The notes under the pieces: generated by a model
Seen by the model: the letters and a program-made list of their open reading frames with translations, nothing else
Database searches by the model: none
What the model was told of the DNA's origin: nothing
Translations under genes and position numbers: made by a program
NCBI GenBank assembly: GCA_030490835.1
Contig: CM059973.1
Span: 51,526,008 to 51,590,007 of the forward strand
Length of the DNA: 64,000 nucleotides
Direction: 5' to 3'
Source: Annona cherimola
Taxonomy: Eukaryota > Streptophyta > Magnoliopsida > Magnoliales > Annonaceae
Shown here: positions 36,801 to 47,743 of the stretch, in pieces
Layout of the letters: each line of letters starts with the position of its first letter
Numbering within the stretch: the first letter of the stretch is position 1

Positions 36801-37842
36801 TTTTTGCTTTCCTAAATTGTTTCCATAATGCAATTTATATTCTAACTTGTTTGATGAAATTGCTTCTAATGGATTTAAGGATGGCCATCCCTTTGCTAAA
36901 TGATGTTTGAAATGATGTTTATTTCAAATGCAATGATTATGAAATGTTCTTTATAACAGTTATGGAAAATGATGTGATTTCATGTTTATGATTGAAAATC
37001 ATGCTAGCATGTAAAAGATGGATTTATGAAAAGTTCATGTGCACAGGATATGAGGTCCACAGGAAGGGTATAAGCGGGCCGGTTGTCCCCCCTTGGTGTG
37101 ACCAAGTCGCTTGTAATAGGCCGATGGCCGGCGGCGCCCTCTCTGAAATGGGAGTTACGTGACGGATGGTTGCCTGGCTAGCTTCCATCCTAAGGGAGAT
37201 GATGATCATGTTCATGTTTTTCATATGGCATTATGCATATGAGACCCGTGATGGGTACAAGATTTTATGTTTTCAAGATATACCTTTGGATAAGGTATAA
37301 GATGCTTTCCAAGATGATTTGAAATGAAAAATATTGCCTGAAATGAATTGCCTGAAAATGCAAAATGCTTGCTTATTGAGTTTCGACTCACGTTTTCGTT
37401 TTCCAAACCCAAAGACAGGTGATGGACAGGATATAGTGAAGGAGCTAGCACCGGCATAAGAAATCCAAAGAGGAAATTATGTTTATGAAAATTTCATGAA
37501 ATGATTGTAAATTATATGCAATGTTTTATGTTGAATAGATGTAAACTATTCGTGAGTTTGTATGGATGACTATGTTTTACACCTGTAGTGACATATGATT
37601 GTGGCAAAAGATGAAATGTCACTAAACAATATGGTTGTATGAAATGAATGTTTCAAAATGTCTTAGAAATGTATGAAATTGAATTTATGAGAATATGAAG
37701 TGTCTTATGAATTAGGTATGACCACGATTAACAGGCTAAACATCCGATAAATCCCGCCGTGTGACAGGGCAACAATCCTGATCACGTTTACCAATCGATA
37801 GGTCCTGAGGTAAGGATGTGACGCTCGGGCTGGGGCGCCACA
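33866..37842 (+). mobile_element. Tekay-like solo LTR (TEK-3) inside Sirevirus A 5' LTR
   Basis: The ends are TGTGAAACCCTGACC and GGGGCGCCACA. The perfect 5-bp target duplication AGTTG flanks it (33861-33865 and 37843-37847). The empty site GCAAGTAGAGTTGTGATTG is kept in the paralogous 3' LTR of A near 56590. At 3977 bp it is longer than TEK-2 and only distantly similar to it. Alignable blocks are a TATA-like CATATATAGCCC (35176-35187), a GTAAGT site (35370-35375), an AAGCGGGCC / TCCCCCCTTGG block near 37075, a stem-loop at 37280-37298, TGAGTTTCGACTCA (37377-37390) and the CGCCGTGTGACAGGGC end block. No interior or coding sequence is present. Confidence 0.93.
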
Positions 37843-37847
37843 AGTTG

Positions 37848-37927
37848 TGATTGAAGTGTAACTCATCACCTACTTGTGTTGATTGTATAGCTGGAATCTA
37901 GAAGAGAGCAGAGGCTCTGGTTGTATA
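37848..37927 (+). mobile_element. Sirevirus A 5' LTR, part 2
   Basis: An 80-bp piece of the A LTR lies between the TEK-3 and Sirevirus B insertions. It reads TGATTGAAGTGTAACTC and ends GTATA, the target of B. An 11-bp segment (TGCCCCCTAGA) present in the 3' LTR is missing. Confidence 0.92.
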
Positions 37928-39539
37928 TGTTGGAAACAATGTTCCAAACAAAACAAATTGACCAAAGCATAAGTTTTGATGATTAAACAAAGACTAATTT
38001 GAGTATATAAAGTGTACTAATGAGTTTGCCAAGTGTTTAAGGAAAACAAAGAAGTCAAGTCGATTACCAAGTCGACTTGGACTTCGACTTAGGGTGAAGT
38101 CGATACCTAAGTCGACTTCACAAGCGACTTCAAATGGCAAAAGGTAGATAGCTTTGAAAATAGAAAACAAGCAAGTGAAGTCGCAGGCCAAGTCGACTCC
38201 AGGTGCGACTTAGGAAACCAAGTCGCAGACGAAGTCGACTCCAGCATCGACTTCAAGCATCCAGAGTTGAAAAAGTGGAAACGGACATGACGAAGTCGCA
38301 GGCGAAGTCGACTCCAGGTGCGACTTGGGCGAAGTCGCAGACGAGGTCGACTCCAACTTCGACTTGAGGAGTTCAGACTTGAAGATTGAAGTTTCAAGCT
38401 TATTCCAAGGATCAATTTGGACTTTATCAAATCCAAATAAGATGCAAAGTTCATTCTCAAAAAGCAACTGAAGTTTCTTGAAGATCAAAAGCTCAGATTC
38501 ATATTCAAAGTTCAAATCAAGTCTATCAAGTCCAAAGCTAATCTTCAAGCTTATTCCAAATGAAGCAATACCCAAGTCATGAAGACCAATTTTACAAAGT
38601 TCAAGCCAGTTCAAGAAGATCAAGGTGTTTTTGCAAAAGACCAAGCCAAGTCGCAACCCAAGTCGACTCCAGGATCGACTTGAGTTGAAGACTGAAGGCC
38701 AAGTTGACCCAGACTCGGACTTGAAAATCTGAAGAACTGGAGTCGCACACGAGGTCGACTCCAGGTGCGACTTGGAAGCCAAGTCGCAGGCCAAGTCGAC
38801 TCCACATGCGACTTGGGTCGCAATGGTCGGAATTTATTCGAACGTTAGCGCATTAAATGCGCGCCACCTACCCTCTAACGTTCGGATTCCCTCCGAAAAT
38901 TATAAATAGCATTCATGGTGGACGAGGGAAGCAGCTGAGAATCATTAAGTGTGCTTAACTACTACATTCAAGAGCTCAAAAGAGATCAAGCAACTCAAAG
39001 AAGAAGAACTCTACTTCAAACTGCAAGAGCTTCATTTCAGAATCTTCAAAGCCAACTCTTCAAGTTCTTCTCTGCGCCTAATTGTTGCTACACATCTGTA
39101 AAGTGTAGATTTCTTTGTTGTTTCATTTATTTGTGATTGAACTTGATCTAGTTTGAGGAACTAGGATCAAGTGTATGCTAAGTAGTGTGTGATTGGAGTG
39201 AGACTCATCACCTACTTGAGCAGTGTGTTATATGCCCCCTAGAGCTAGAATCTAGAAGAGAGCAGTGGCTCTAATTGTATTGAGAGAATACAATAGTGGA
39301 ACCCAAGTCACAAGGAGTGTGAGCTTGGAAGAGTGGAGTAGGGAGGTCGCCCGAACCACTATAAAAATCTTGTGTGTTTGATTTATTTATCTGCTCTCTA
39401 CATTATATTGCTTTCCATTTCGATTCTTCATTAAGGGGACTGGATTAATCCGGGGTTAAGTTTCTGTTTAAGTTATAAATTTTTAAATACCCAATTCACC
39501 CCTCCCCTCTTGGGTTTTGCCATTAACTCGAGACCAACA
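37928..39539 (+). mobile_element. Sirevirus B 5' LTR
   Basis: It starts TGTTGGAAACAATG and ends CTCGAGACCAACA, just before the primer site. A TATA box is at 38901-38909. U3 carries about nine GTCGAC sites in 800 bp, set in AAGTCGCAG...GAAGTCGACTCCA...TGCGACTT units. Confidence 0.97.
38901..38909 (+). promoter_or_regulatory. TATA box of Sirevirus B 5' LTR
   Basis: TATAAATAG lies about 30 bp upstream of a GACGAGGGAAGCAG leader. The same sequence is at 47100-47108 in the 3' LTR. Confidence 0.75.
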
Positions 39540-39541
39540 AG

Positions 39542-39553
39542 TGGTATCAGAGC
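39542..39553 (+). promoter_or_regulatory. Primer binding site of Sirevirus B
   Basis: TGGTATCAGAGC, two bases after the LTR, is complementary to the 3' end of plant initiator tRNA-Met and starts minus-strand DNA synthesis. Confidence 0.95.
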
Positions 39554-39587
39554 GGTTCTTTGAGTTTACCAAAGAGATCTTATTAAT

Positions 39588-42500
39588 ATGGCATCCCAAT
39601 CTACTTCCATTCCCGCATTTGCTGAAGGCCAATCCTTTACAAGGCCACCGTTGTTTGATGGGAGCAATTTTGGATATTGGAAGCTTCGTATGAAGCAACT
39701 CATCATGGCTACCGACATGGATTCTTGGATTGCTATCCAAGATGGAGTAACCTTGCCTACCGATGAAAGAGCTTCCAAATGGACCGATGAGGAAGTAAGA
39801 ATTGTTAAGAGCAACGCCAAAGCTATGAACTCTTTATTTTGTGCTCTTACTGCTTCTGAATATGATAGAGTATCCTCTTGCTTAACCGCCAAAGAAATAT
39901 GGGATACGCTAACCTCTATCTATGAAGGAACTTCTCAAGTCCAAGGGACGAGAAGAAATATTTTGATTGAAGAACTGGAAAACTTTAGAATGCTAGATAG
40001 AGAAAACATCTCTGAAATGTTTGCTAGATTCTCTAAAATTACTAATGCTCTAAAAGGTCTCGGAAAGGCTATATCTGAATCTGAGCAGGTCATGAAGATC
40101 TTAAGAGCTCTACCCGAATCATGGACTCCAAAGATCACTGCAATAGAAGAAGCCAAGGACCTTAACACTCTAAAGCTTGAAGACTTAATTAGCTCACTCA
40201 TGTCACATGAGCTAATCAAGAGAAGAAATGAAGATCAACACAGGGGCAAAAGAGCAATTGCTTTGAAAGCCGCGCAAGACACAGATGACTCCTCTTCTTC
40301 TCAAAACGACGACGAAATCGCCCTACTCACAAAACGTTTCAGAAAATTTGTGAGGAAAGACAAAAATTTCAGAAGCTTCAAGGATAGAACTCCCAGAGAA
40401 AAGAAGAAAGAATCAACCAAATGCTATCGATGCGGCGGTTCGGGACATATGCAAGCTCAATGTCCAACTCCCGAAGAAAGCAAAGTAAAAGAACAAAGAA
40501 AAGATCGAGGGGACAATAAGAGATTCCAAAGATACAAAGGAAGAGGCATGTACGTGAATGACGAGGAATCTACAATGAGTAACTCCTCAACCGATGAAAT
40601 CGAAGTAGAAGAATGTGCAAGAATCTGCTGCATGGCACAAATCGAGCAAGAAGAACAAACTACCTCAACAAAATGCACAAGTAATGAAGAGACATGTTTT
40701 AAGGCAAAGGCAAATAATGAATGGTTCATGGATAGCGGTTGCTCAAGGCATATGACCGGTGAAAGAAGCTTATTTCATAAACTTAAGCCTTGCAACGATG
40801 GAATGGTTGCCTTTGGTAATAATGAAAAAGGTAAAATTAAAGGTAAAAGAAATATACGTAGTATTTCAAATGCATGCATGGAAGATGTTTTGTTTGTTGA
40901 AGGACTCAAACACAATTTAATGAGCATTAGCCAATTATGTGATAAAGGATACAAAGTTGTGTTTGAATCATCTATATGTAATGTATTTGATGGAGAGCAT
41001 ATCATGTTTAGTGGTAAAAGACATGGAAATGTATATTTGGTTTCACTTGATGAATTGAATGGTCAATGTCTAATGGCCATTGATAATGATCCATGGGTTT
41101 GGCATAAAAGGCTTGGACATATAAACATGGGAAACATAAAGATCCTATGGAAAAAGAGTTTGGTAGAAGGATTACCAAGATTGAAATATGACAAGGACAA
41201 GATTTGTAAGACATGTCAATTATCAAAACAACCCAAGATGCCTTTCTCTACCAAAAAGGAAATTTTCACCACCATGCCACTTGAATTGCTACACATGGAT
41301 CTATCCGGGCCATCCGACATTCTAACCATTGGTGGAAAGAAATATGTATTTGTCATAGTTGATGATTTTTCAAGATTCACATAGATAATTCTCTTAGCTA
41401 GTAAAGATGAAGCCTTCTCTATGTTTGCAACTTTTGTAAATTTGGTGCAAAATGAAAAACAAAGTACTATTGTGACCATAAGAAGCGATCATGGTGGCGA
41501 ATTCGAAAACAAACGATTCATGGAATTTTGCAATGAAAAAGGAATTCACCACACATTTTCTGCACCAAGAACTCCACAACAAAATGGAGTAGTAGAAAGG
41601 AAAAATAGAACTATGCAAGAGATGGCTAGAACTATGCTAAATGAGAGCAATCTATCCAAGAAATTTTGGGGTGAAGCTGTAAGTACAGCTTGTCATGTAT
41701 TGAACCGTGTCACCATTCGAGCAATCTTGAAAAAGACCCCATACGAACTATGGAAAGGAAGAAAACCAAATATTTCTTATTTTCATGCTTTTGGATGTAC
41801 GTGTTATGTTTTGAACAATGGAAAAACTAACTTGGGAAAGTTAGATGCTAAAAGTGATGAGGCTATATTCCTTGGATATTCATCAAATAGCAAAGCATAT
41901 AGAGTTTTCAATAAATGAAACCAAGTTGTTAAAGAATCCATACACGTTGTATTTGATGAAATTAACCAAACTCCGAAAAAGGAGGATGAACTAAGTGATG
42001 CAGATGAGACAAAAGGCAAAGAACAACCAAAGGAACTCGAGCTCAAGCCAAAAAATCTCATGGAGGAAGAGGTAAGTGAAGGTAATGATTCTTATAAACC
42101 TCAAACTGATTTAAAGTTCAAAAATGTTCATCCAATTGAGCAAGTTATTGGAAATGTATATGAAGGAGTGAAAACTAGAAGATCAAAACAAAACGTTTAT
42201 GGTCAATATGCCTTTGTATCTAAAATTGAACTAAATACCATTGAACAAGCTCTCAATGATGAAAATTGGGTTATTGCAATGCAAGAAGAGCTAAACCAAT
42301 TCGAAAGGAACAATGTATGGCACTTAGTTCCTAGACCAAATAATCACACTATCATTGGTACCAAATGGGTATTTAGGAACAAATTTGATAAAAGCGGACT
42401 TGTAATTAGAAACAAGGCCAGACTAGTAGCCAAAGGGTATTCTCAAGAAGAAGGAATCGATTTTGAAGAATCATATGCACCCGTGGCTAGATTAGAAGCC

Positions 42501-43754
42501 ATACGTATTCTACTAGCATTCGCTTCTTATATGAATTTCAAATTGTTCCAAATGGATGTAAAAAGCGCATTTTTGAATGGCTATTTGAATGAAGAAGTAT
42601 ATGTTGAACAACCCCCTGGTTTTGAAGAAATGAATCAATCAAAGTATGTTTATAAATTGACCAAAGCGCTATATGGATTAAAGCAAGCTCCAAGAGCTTG
42701 GTATGAAAGGTTGAACAAATTTTTGATTGATCATGAGTTTCTAAGAGGGAAAGTAGATACTACTTTGTTCATCAAATACAAAAACAAAGATATTTTAATT
42801 GTACAGATTTATGTAGATGACATAATTTTCGGTGCTACTAATGAAAATCTTTGTCAAGAATTTTCTAAGATTATGCAGAGCGAATTCGAAATGAGCATGA
42901 TGGGAGAATTAAATTTCTTCCTTGGACTGCAAATTAAGCAACAAAGTGAAGGGATATTCTTGAACCAGTCCAAGTACGTCAAGGAAATGCTCAAGAAATT
43001 TGGATTGCAGAATAGCAAAGGGGCAAACACTCCAATGAGCTCTACAATCAAGATCGACACGGACGAAAACGGTAAAAATATCGATCAAAAGCTTTATAGA
43101 AGCACGATAGGATCCTTGCTATATTTAACTGCTTCTAGACCCGATATCCTATTCAGTGTTTGTATGTGCTCTAGATTTCAAGCATGTCCAAAAGAATCAC
43201 ATCTCCTTGCTGTAAAAAGAATTTTTAAATATTTGATAAAAACTACCAATCTTGGACTATGGTATCCAAAGGGGTCAACCTTTGATCTAATCGGCTATTC
43301 GGATGCAGATTTTGCCGGATATAAGGTAGATAGAAAAAGTACCAGTGGAACCTGTCAGTTTCTTGGACATATGTTAGTTTCATGGTACTCAAGAAAACAA
43401 ACAAGTGTGGCTCTATCTACTGCGGAAGCCGAATACATAGCCGCCGGTAGTTGTTGTGCCCAATTACTTTGGATGAAACAACAATTGAAAGATTATGGTA
43501 TTGATTATGTTGATATTCCTATTAGATGTGATAATACAAGTGCAATTTGTTTGACTAAAAATCCTGTACTGCATTCAAGAACCAAGCATATTGATGTGAG
43601 ACACCATTTTATTCGTGAACATGTTGAAAATCATGATGTATGTTTAGAATATGTGAAAACTGAGGACCAAATTGCTGATATCCTTACCAAACCATTAGCC
43701 AAAGAATCATTTTATAAAATTAGGAATGATATGGGAATGATAGAGCTAAATTAG
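39588..43754 (+). pseudogene. Sirevirus B gag-pol polyprotein with two nonsense codons
   Basis: A single frame of 1388 codons is broken only by TAG at 41382-41384 (codon 599) and TGA at 41916-41918 (codon 777). The order is gag (residues 1-270), a CCHC knuckle CYRCGGSGHMQAQC (from residue 279), protease DSG (382), the pre-integrase HHCC region (from 506), and integrase with D571, D634 and E670 in D,D-35-E spacing. Reverse transcriptase follows with YVDD (from 1075) and then RNase H with STAEAEYIA. The first stop falls between the integrase aspartates, where A has a tryptophan codon. The second follows integrase. B lacks a gag segment of about 740 bp that A keeps (coiled coil and second knuckle), so its gag runs directly into protease. 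Full-length translation is not expected. Confidence 0.95.
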
Positions 43755-44149
43755 GGAAAATTAAATAAGAAAATTAAAATTGAAAAATGTCAAGTCGATG
43801 AGTCAAGTCGACTCCAAGGGCGTCAAGTCGACTCCACTTCAGAAGCGAAGTCGACTCCGCTAGAGTCGAAGTCGACTCCGCCCCCAGGCGAAGTCGACTC
43901 CGAGGGACTGAAGTCGACTTCGCCTAGGGCAGAGTCGACTCCGCGCGCGACGTTTCGCATTCTGCCGATTTTTTCTTCTTCTTCTCTTTCCTTCCTCTTT
44001 CCTTCTCATTTTCCCGCTTTTTCTTTCTCTCCTCCTATCTCCGGCGATTCCAATCTCCCCTGTCTCCGGCAAACCGCCATTCCCTCTCTCTCACTCCCTC
44101 TCTCACTCCCTCTCTCACTCTCTCAAAATCCCTAAACTCCAAGCTCCAA
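43755..44149 (+). promoter_or_regulatory. Leader of ORF2 with GTCGAC palindromes and CT-rich tract (B)
   Basis: Seven GTCGAC sites, mostly as GAAGTCGACTCCG, lie in about 140 bp (43800-43940). They repeat the motif that fills the LTR U3. They are followed by a CTTCTTCTTC stretch and, next to the ORF2 start, repeated CTCTCTCACTCC. The pyrimidine tract could be a 5' leader or a splice-acceptor region. The layout suggests that ORF2 has its own expression signal. This is an inference; no TATA box was found. Confidence 0.55.
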
Positions 44150-45787
44150 ATGGCACCAAAGAAAGCCGTATCAAAATCATACCCCAAACGGGTTCCCACA
44201 CAACCTTCATCTCACACAAAAGAAGTTCCTAGAAGAACTAGGACTCCATCAAAAAGAGCTAGAGAGGAACCATCAACTTCGACGGATAGACGGGTTCGAT
44301 TCCAAACCACTACTCAATCATCTGATCAAGCGCCCAGGTCGGAAAGTCAACAACAACAAACCCAAACCTCACAGAGCACACAATCCGGGACAAGCAGAAG
44401 GGGCACTGCGGCTGGGAAAGCCCAAGTATTGAAGATGCCCACTACCTACTTCAAAACCGAGCTCCAACATAGCCGTTTTTACAAAAGGTTCTACGAACGG
44501 AAGGTATTCATACCCAAGATTATAGATTTTAATTTCTTGAAAGAATATGGATCCGACATAGAAGATCTATTAGATTTTCAAGGATGGACCAATTTGCTAA
44601 AGGAAGACGAAAGGGTCTATCCAGATCTTACTCGAATGTTTTATTATCTATGGGATGAAGAATACTATGGAACCTTCGTCAAAGGAGTAGAAATAGATCT
44701 TGGAATCGGGATAATTGCAGGTCCGACTGAAGTAATGAGTCATTTAGGACACATACTTGGAGTCCCGTATGAGGATGAGCCTATTCCAGAAGACCTCACA
44801 TTGGATCAAATGTATAATCAGCTCACCCGGAGCAACAAGTACCATCTGGGAATCAAATTCCTTCGGTACATGGATCTCTCACCCAGGCTACGAGTGCTCA
44901 GACTTCTCATTGCCCACTGCATCTACCCAAAGGGCGGTGGAAGAAACCAATTAAACCCACAAGAAGCGGGGATACTATGGAAAGTGGCCAACAGGGTCAA
45001 GGTGAGCTTACCAAAATTATTTCTTGAAGCCTTGGCATCTAGAAAGGATAACCCACGAGGAGTCCTCCCTTATGGCACGTGGATCACAAAGATTCTTGAA
45101 TTCTTCAAAGTGGATATTGAAGGCGAGCCTTTCGAAGTGCTCAAATCCACAAATTCCATAAATAAAGCTTTCGAAGTGCTCAAATCCACAAATGCCATAA
45201 ATAAAGCACTAATCCAAAGAATGAAGATCAATCTGCTTGAACTAAGGCATGAAGCTTCAGAAGAAGAGCGAGAAAACAATGCACAGACTAAGGGGGAGCA
45301 ACCTCCCGCGGCACCACCTGCTCAAGAGGAGCCAGCATCTCCCATATCGCACGGATCCTATTCTCCACAAGGATCTGCTGCACGGGAACGGGTGCCTCCA
45401 ACCTCATCTGAGGAGGTCACTCTAAAAGATTTGAAAGATGAAATCGTTGCTGTCCGTGAAGAAATGGGTCACCAAGAAGACCGGATGACGAGTCTTGTGA
45501 CCGAAGTGTTGGCAGCAATCAATAATATGCATTCCCGACAAGATCGAATTGATCGGGAATTGCGTACCATCCGATATCATCTCGCCTCCGGCCGTCACAA
45601 GAAGCAACCCATGCCTGAACTTGATCCCTTCGAATCGGGTTCAGTTCATCGCGAGCCTTCTCCTGCACCCGTTTCCTCCTTCTACTCTTCCGCTCATGTC
45701 CGTCCCATCAAACAAACTCAGTCTATCTATCCCATTTCCCAATTTCAATTTACCAAGTCTTTGGTAATTGACAAATTTTTTGAGTGA
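44150..45787 (+). CDS. Sirevirus B ORF2, putative plant transposon-protein-like, 545 aa
   Basis: This intact ORF lies downstream of pol, in the position of the Sirevirus env-like gene. It has no signal peptide or convincing membrane segment. The basic N-terminus has a nuclear-signal-like SKRAREE (residues 34-40) and a Ser/Gln-rich stretch. The core (about 107-325) starts SRFYKRFYERKVFIPK. With YPDLTRMFYYLW and TFVKGVEIDL, it resembles the family annotated as putative plant transposon protein. A 13-residue direct duplication (FEVLKSTNxINKA, 328-353) follows, then a Pro-rich linker and a coiled coil (about 422-478). The last residues precede the first polypurine tract. Function is unknown. The start is the ATG right after the CT-rich leader and is conserved in A. 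Confidence 0.85.
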   Translation: MAPKKAVSKSYPKRVPTQPSSHTKEVPRRTRTPSKRAREEPSTSTDRRVRFQTTTQSSDQAPRSESQQQQTQTSQSTQSGTSRRGTAAGKAQVLKMPTTYFKTELQHSRFYKRFYERKVFIPKIIDFNFLKEYGSDIEDLLDFQGWTNLLKEDERVYPDLTRMFYYLWDEEYYGTFVKGVEIDLGIGIIAGPTEVMSHLGHILGVPYEDEPIPEDLTLDQMYNQLTRSNKYHLGIKFLRYMDLSPRLRVLRLLIAHCIYPKGGGRNQLNPQEAGILWKVANRVKVSLPKLFLEALASRKDNPRGVLPYGTWITKILEFFKVDIEGEPFEVLKSTNSINKAFEVLKSTNAINKALIQRMKINLLELRHEASEEERENNAQTKGEQPPAAPPAQEEPASPISHGSYSPQGSAARERVPPTSSEEVTLKDLKDEIVAVREEMGHQEDRMTSLVTEVLAAINNMHSRQDRIDRELRTIRYHLASGRHKKQPMPELDPFESGSVHREPSPAPVSSFYSSAHVRPIKQTQSIYPISQFQFTKSLVIDKFFE

Positions 45788-45792
45788 TTGAC

Positions 45793-45805
45793 AAAAAGGG
45801 GGAGA
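45793..45805 (+). other. Internal polypurine tract of Sirevirus B
   Basis: AAAAAGGGGGAGA lies just after the ORF2 stop. It copies the LTR-proximal tract. Multiple polypurine tracts are characteristic of Sireviruses. Confidence 0.85.
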
Positions 45806-46124
45806 AAAGATAGGTTTGAGAGTTTTCTTTTTGTTTGGGTTGGGTAATTTGTATAGGTTTCAGTTTTGTTTTACATTGTATTTTGAAACTTGATACATAT
45901 ATGAAAGTTGTGTTATGCTTGCAATGATTAATATGTTTGAATGATATGAATGATATGAAAGTAATGCTCTGTCATGAATATATTTTTCTATGATAATGGT
46001 TTGAAAAGCTCTGAACTATATGGTTGAAAGTACCTAGGACAATGCTCTGTTTTTCAAACAAATATATATGAACATGATTTATGTGTTGAAAGGTATCAAC
46101 TCAAATGTAGTTTTGTCAATCATC
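45806..46124 (+). other. 3' untranslated region of Sirevirus B
   Basis: AT-rich sequence between the two polypurine tracts, with no open reading frame and ATATGAATGATATGAA-type repeats. Nothing else is seen. Confidence 0.7.
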
Positions 46125-46137
46125 AAAAAGGGGGAGA
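46125..46137 (+). other. Main polypurine tract of Sirevirus B
   Basis: AAAAAGGGGGAGA is directly upstream of the 3' LTR (46139) and primes plus-strand DNA synthesis. Confidence 0.92.
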
Positions 46138-46138
46138 T

Positions 46139-47738
46139 TGTTGGAAACAATATTCCAAACAAAACAAATTGACCAAAGCATAAGTTTTGATGATTAAACA
46201 AAGACTAATTTGAGTATATAAAGTGTACTAATGAGTTTGCCAAGTGTTTAAGGAAAACAAAGAAGTCAAGTCGATTACCAAGTCGACTTGGACTTCGACT
46301 TAGGGTGAAGTCGATACCTAAGTCGACTTCACAAGCGACTTCAAATGGCAAAAGGTAGATAGCTTTGAAAATAGAAAACAAGCAAGTGAAGTCGCAGGCC
46401 AAGTCGACTCCAGGTGCGACTTAGGAAACCAAGTCGCAGACGAAGTCGACTCCAGCATCGACTTCAAGCATCCAGAGTTGAAAAAGTGGAAACGGACATG
46501 ACGAAGTCGCAGGCGAAGTCGACTCCAGGTGCGACTTGGGCGAAGTCGCAGACGAGGTCGACTCCAACTTCGACTTGAGGAGTTCAGACTTGAAGATTGA
46601 AGTTTCAAGCTTATTCCAAGGATCAATTTGGACTTTATCAAATCCAAATAAGATGCAAAGTTCATTCTCAAAAAGCAACTGAAGTTTCTTGAAGATCAAA
46701 AGCTAAGATTCATATTCAAAGTTCAAATCAAGTCTATCAAGTCCAAAGCTAATCTTCAAGCTTATTCCAAATGAAGCAATACCCAAGTCATGAAGACCAA
46801 TTTTACAAAGTTCAAGCCAGTTCAAGAAGATCAAGGTGTTTTTGCAAAAGACCAAGCCAAGTCGCAACCCAAGTCGACTCCAGGATCGACTTGAGTTGAA
46901 GACTGAAGGCCAAGTTGACCCAGACTCGGACTTGGAAATCTGAAGAACTGGAGTCGCACACGAGGTCGACTCCAGGTGCGACTTGGAAGCCAAGTCGACT
47001 CCACATGCGACTTGGGTCGCAATGGTCGGAATTTATTCGAACGTTGGCGCATTAAATGCGCGCCACCTACCCTCTAACGTTCGGATTCCCTCCGAAAATT
47101 ATAAATAGCATTCATGGTGGACGAGGGAAGCAGCTGAGAATCATTAAGTGTGCTTAACTACTACATTCAAGAGCTCAAAAGAGATCAAGCCACTCAAAGA
47201 AGAAGAACTCTACTTCAAACTGCAAGAGCTTCATTTCAGAATCTTCAAAGCCAACTCTTCAAGTTCTTCTCTGCGCCTAATTGTTGCTACACATCTGTAA
47301 AGTGTAGATTTCTTTGTTGTTTCATTTATTTGTGATTGAACTTGATCTAGTTTGAGGAACTAGGATCAAGTGTATGCTAAGTAGTGTGTGATTGGAGTGA
47401 GACTCATCACCTACTTGAGCAGTGTGTTATATGCCCCCTAGAGCTAGAATCTAGAAGAGAGCAGTGGCTCTAATTGTATTGAGAGAATACAATAGTGGAA
47501 CCCAAGTCACAAGGAGTGTGAGCTTGAAAGAGTGGAGTAGGGAGGTTGCCCGAACCACTATAAAAATCTTGTGTGTTTGATTTATTTATCTGCTCTCTAC
47601 ATTATATTGCTTTCCATTTCGATTCTTCATTAAGGGGACTGGATTAATCCGGGATTAAGTTTCTGTTTAAGTTATAAATTTTTAAATACCCAATTCACCC
47701 CTCCCCTCTTGGGTTTTTCCATTAACTCGGGACCAACA
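46139..47738 (+). mobile_element. Sirevirus B 3' LTR
   Basis: Nearly identical to the 5' LTR. Differences seen by eye include a 12-bp loss in the last palindromic unit (near 46990) and about ten single-base changes. TATA box at 47100-47108. Confidence 0.97.
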
Positions 47739-47743
47739 GTATA

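Larger units (their letters stand above)
37928..47738 (+). mobile_element. Sirevirus B, complete young Ty1/copia element
   Basis: This is a structurally complete 9811-bp element with the perfect target duplication GTATA (37923-37927 and 47739-47743). It has LTRs of 1612 and 1600 bp, a primer site complementary to initiator tRNA-Met, and gag-pol in one frame with two nonsense codons. It also has a second intact ORF and two polypurine tracts, a Sirevirus hallmark. The LTRs differ by about ten substitutions and one 12-bp deletion. At a commonly used plant rate of 1.3e-8 per site per year, that is about a quarter of a million years. It sits in the 5' LTR of its relative A. Confidence 0.97.

Noticed and set aside
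38107..38823. Overlapping minus-strand open frames rich in SRSWSRLGLRLG or LESTSSATS wording in the Sirevirus LTRs (also 32705-33459, 46205-47052, 55518-56254, 57894-58887)
   Set aside because: They are open in two or three frames at once because the AGTCGACT palindromic repeats have no stops. The residue patterns simply follow the repeat, and no start or codon signal supports a gene.
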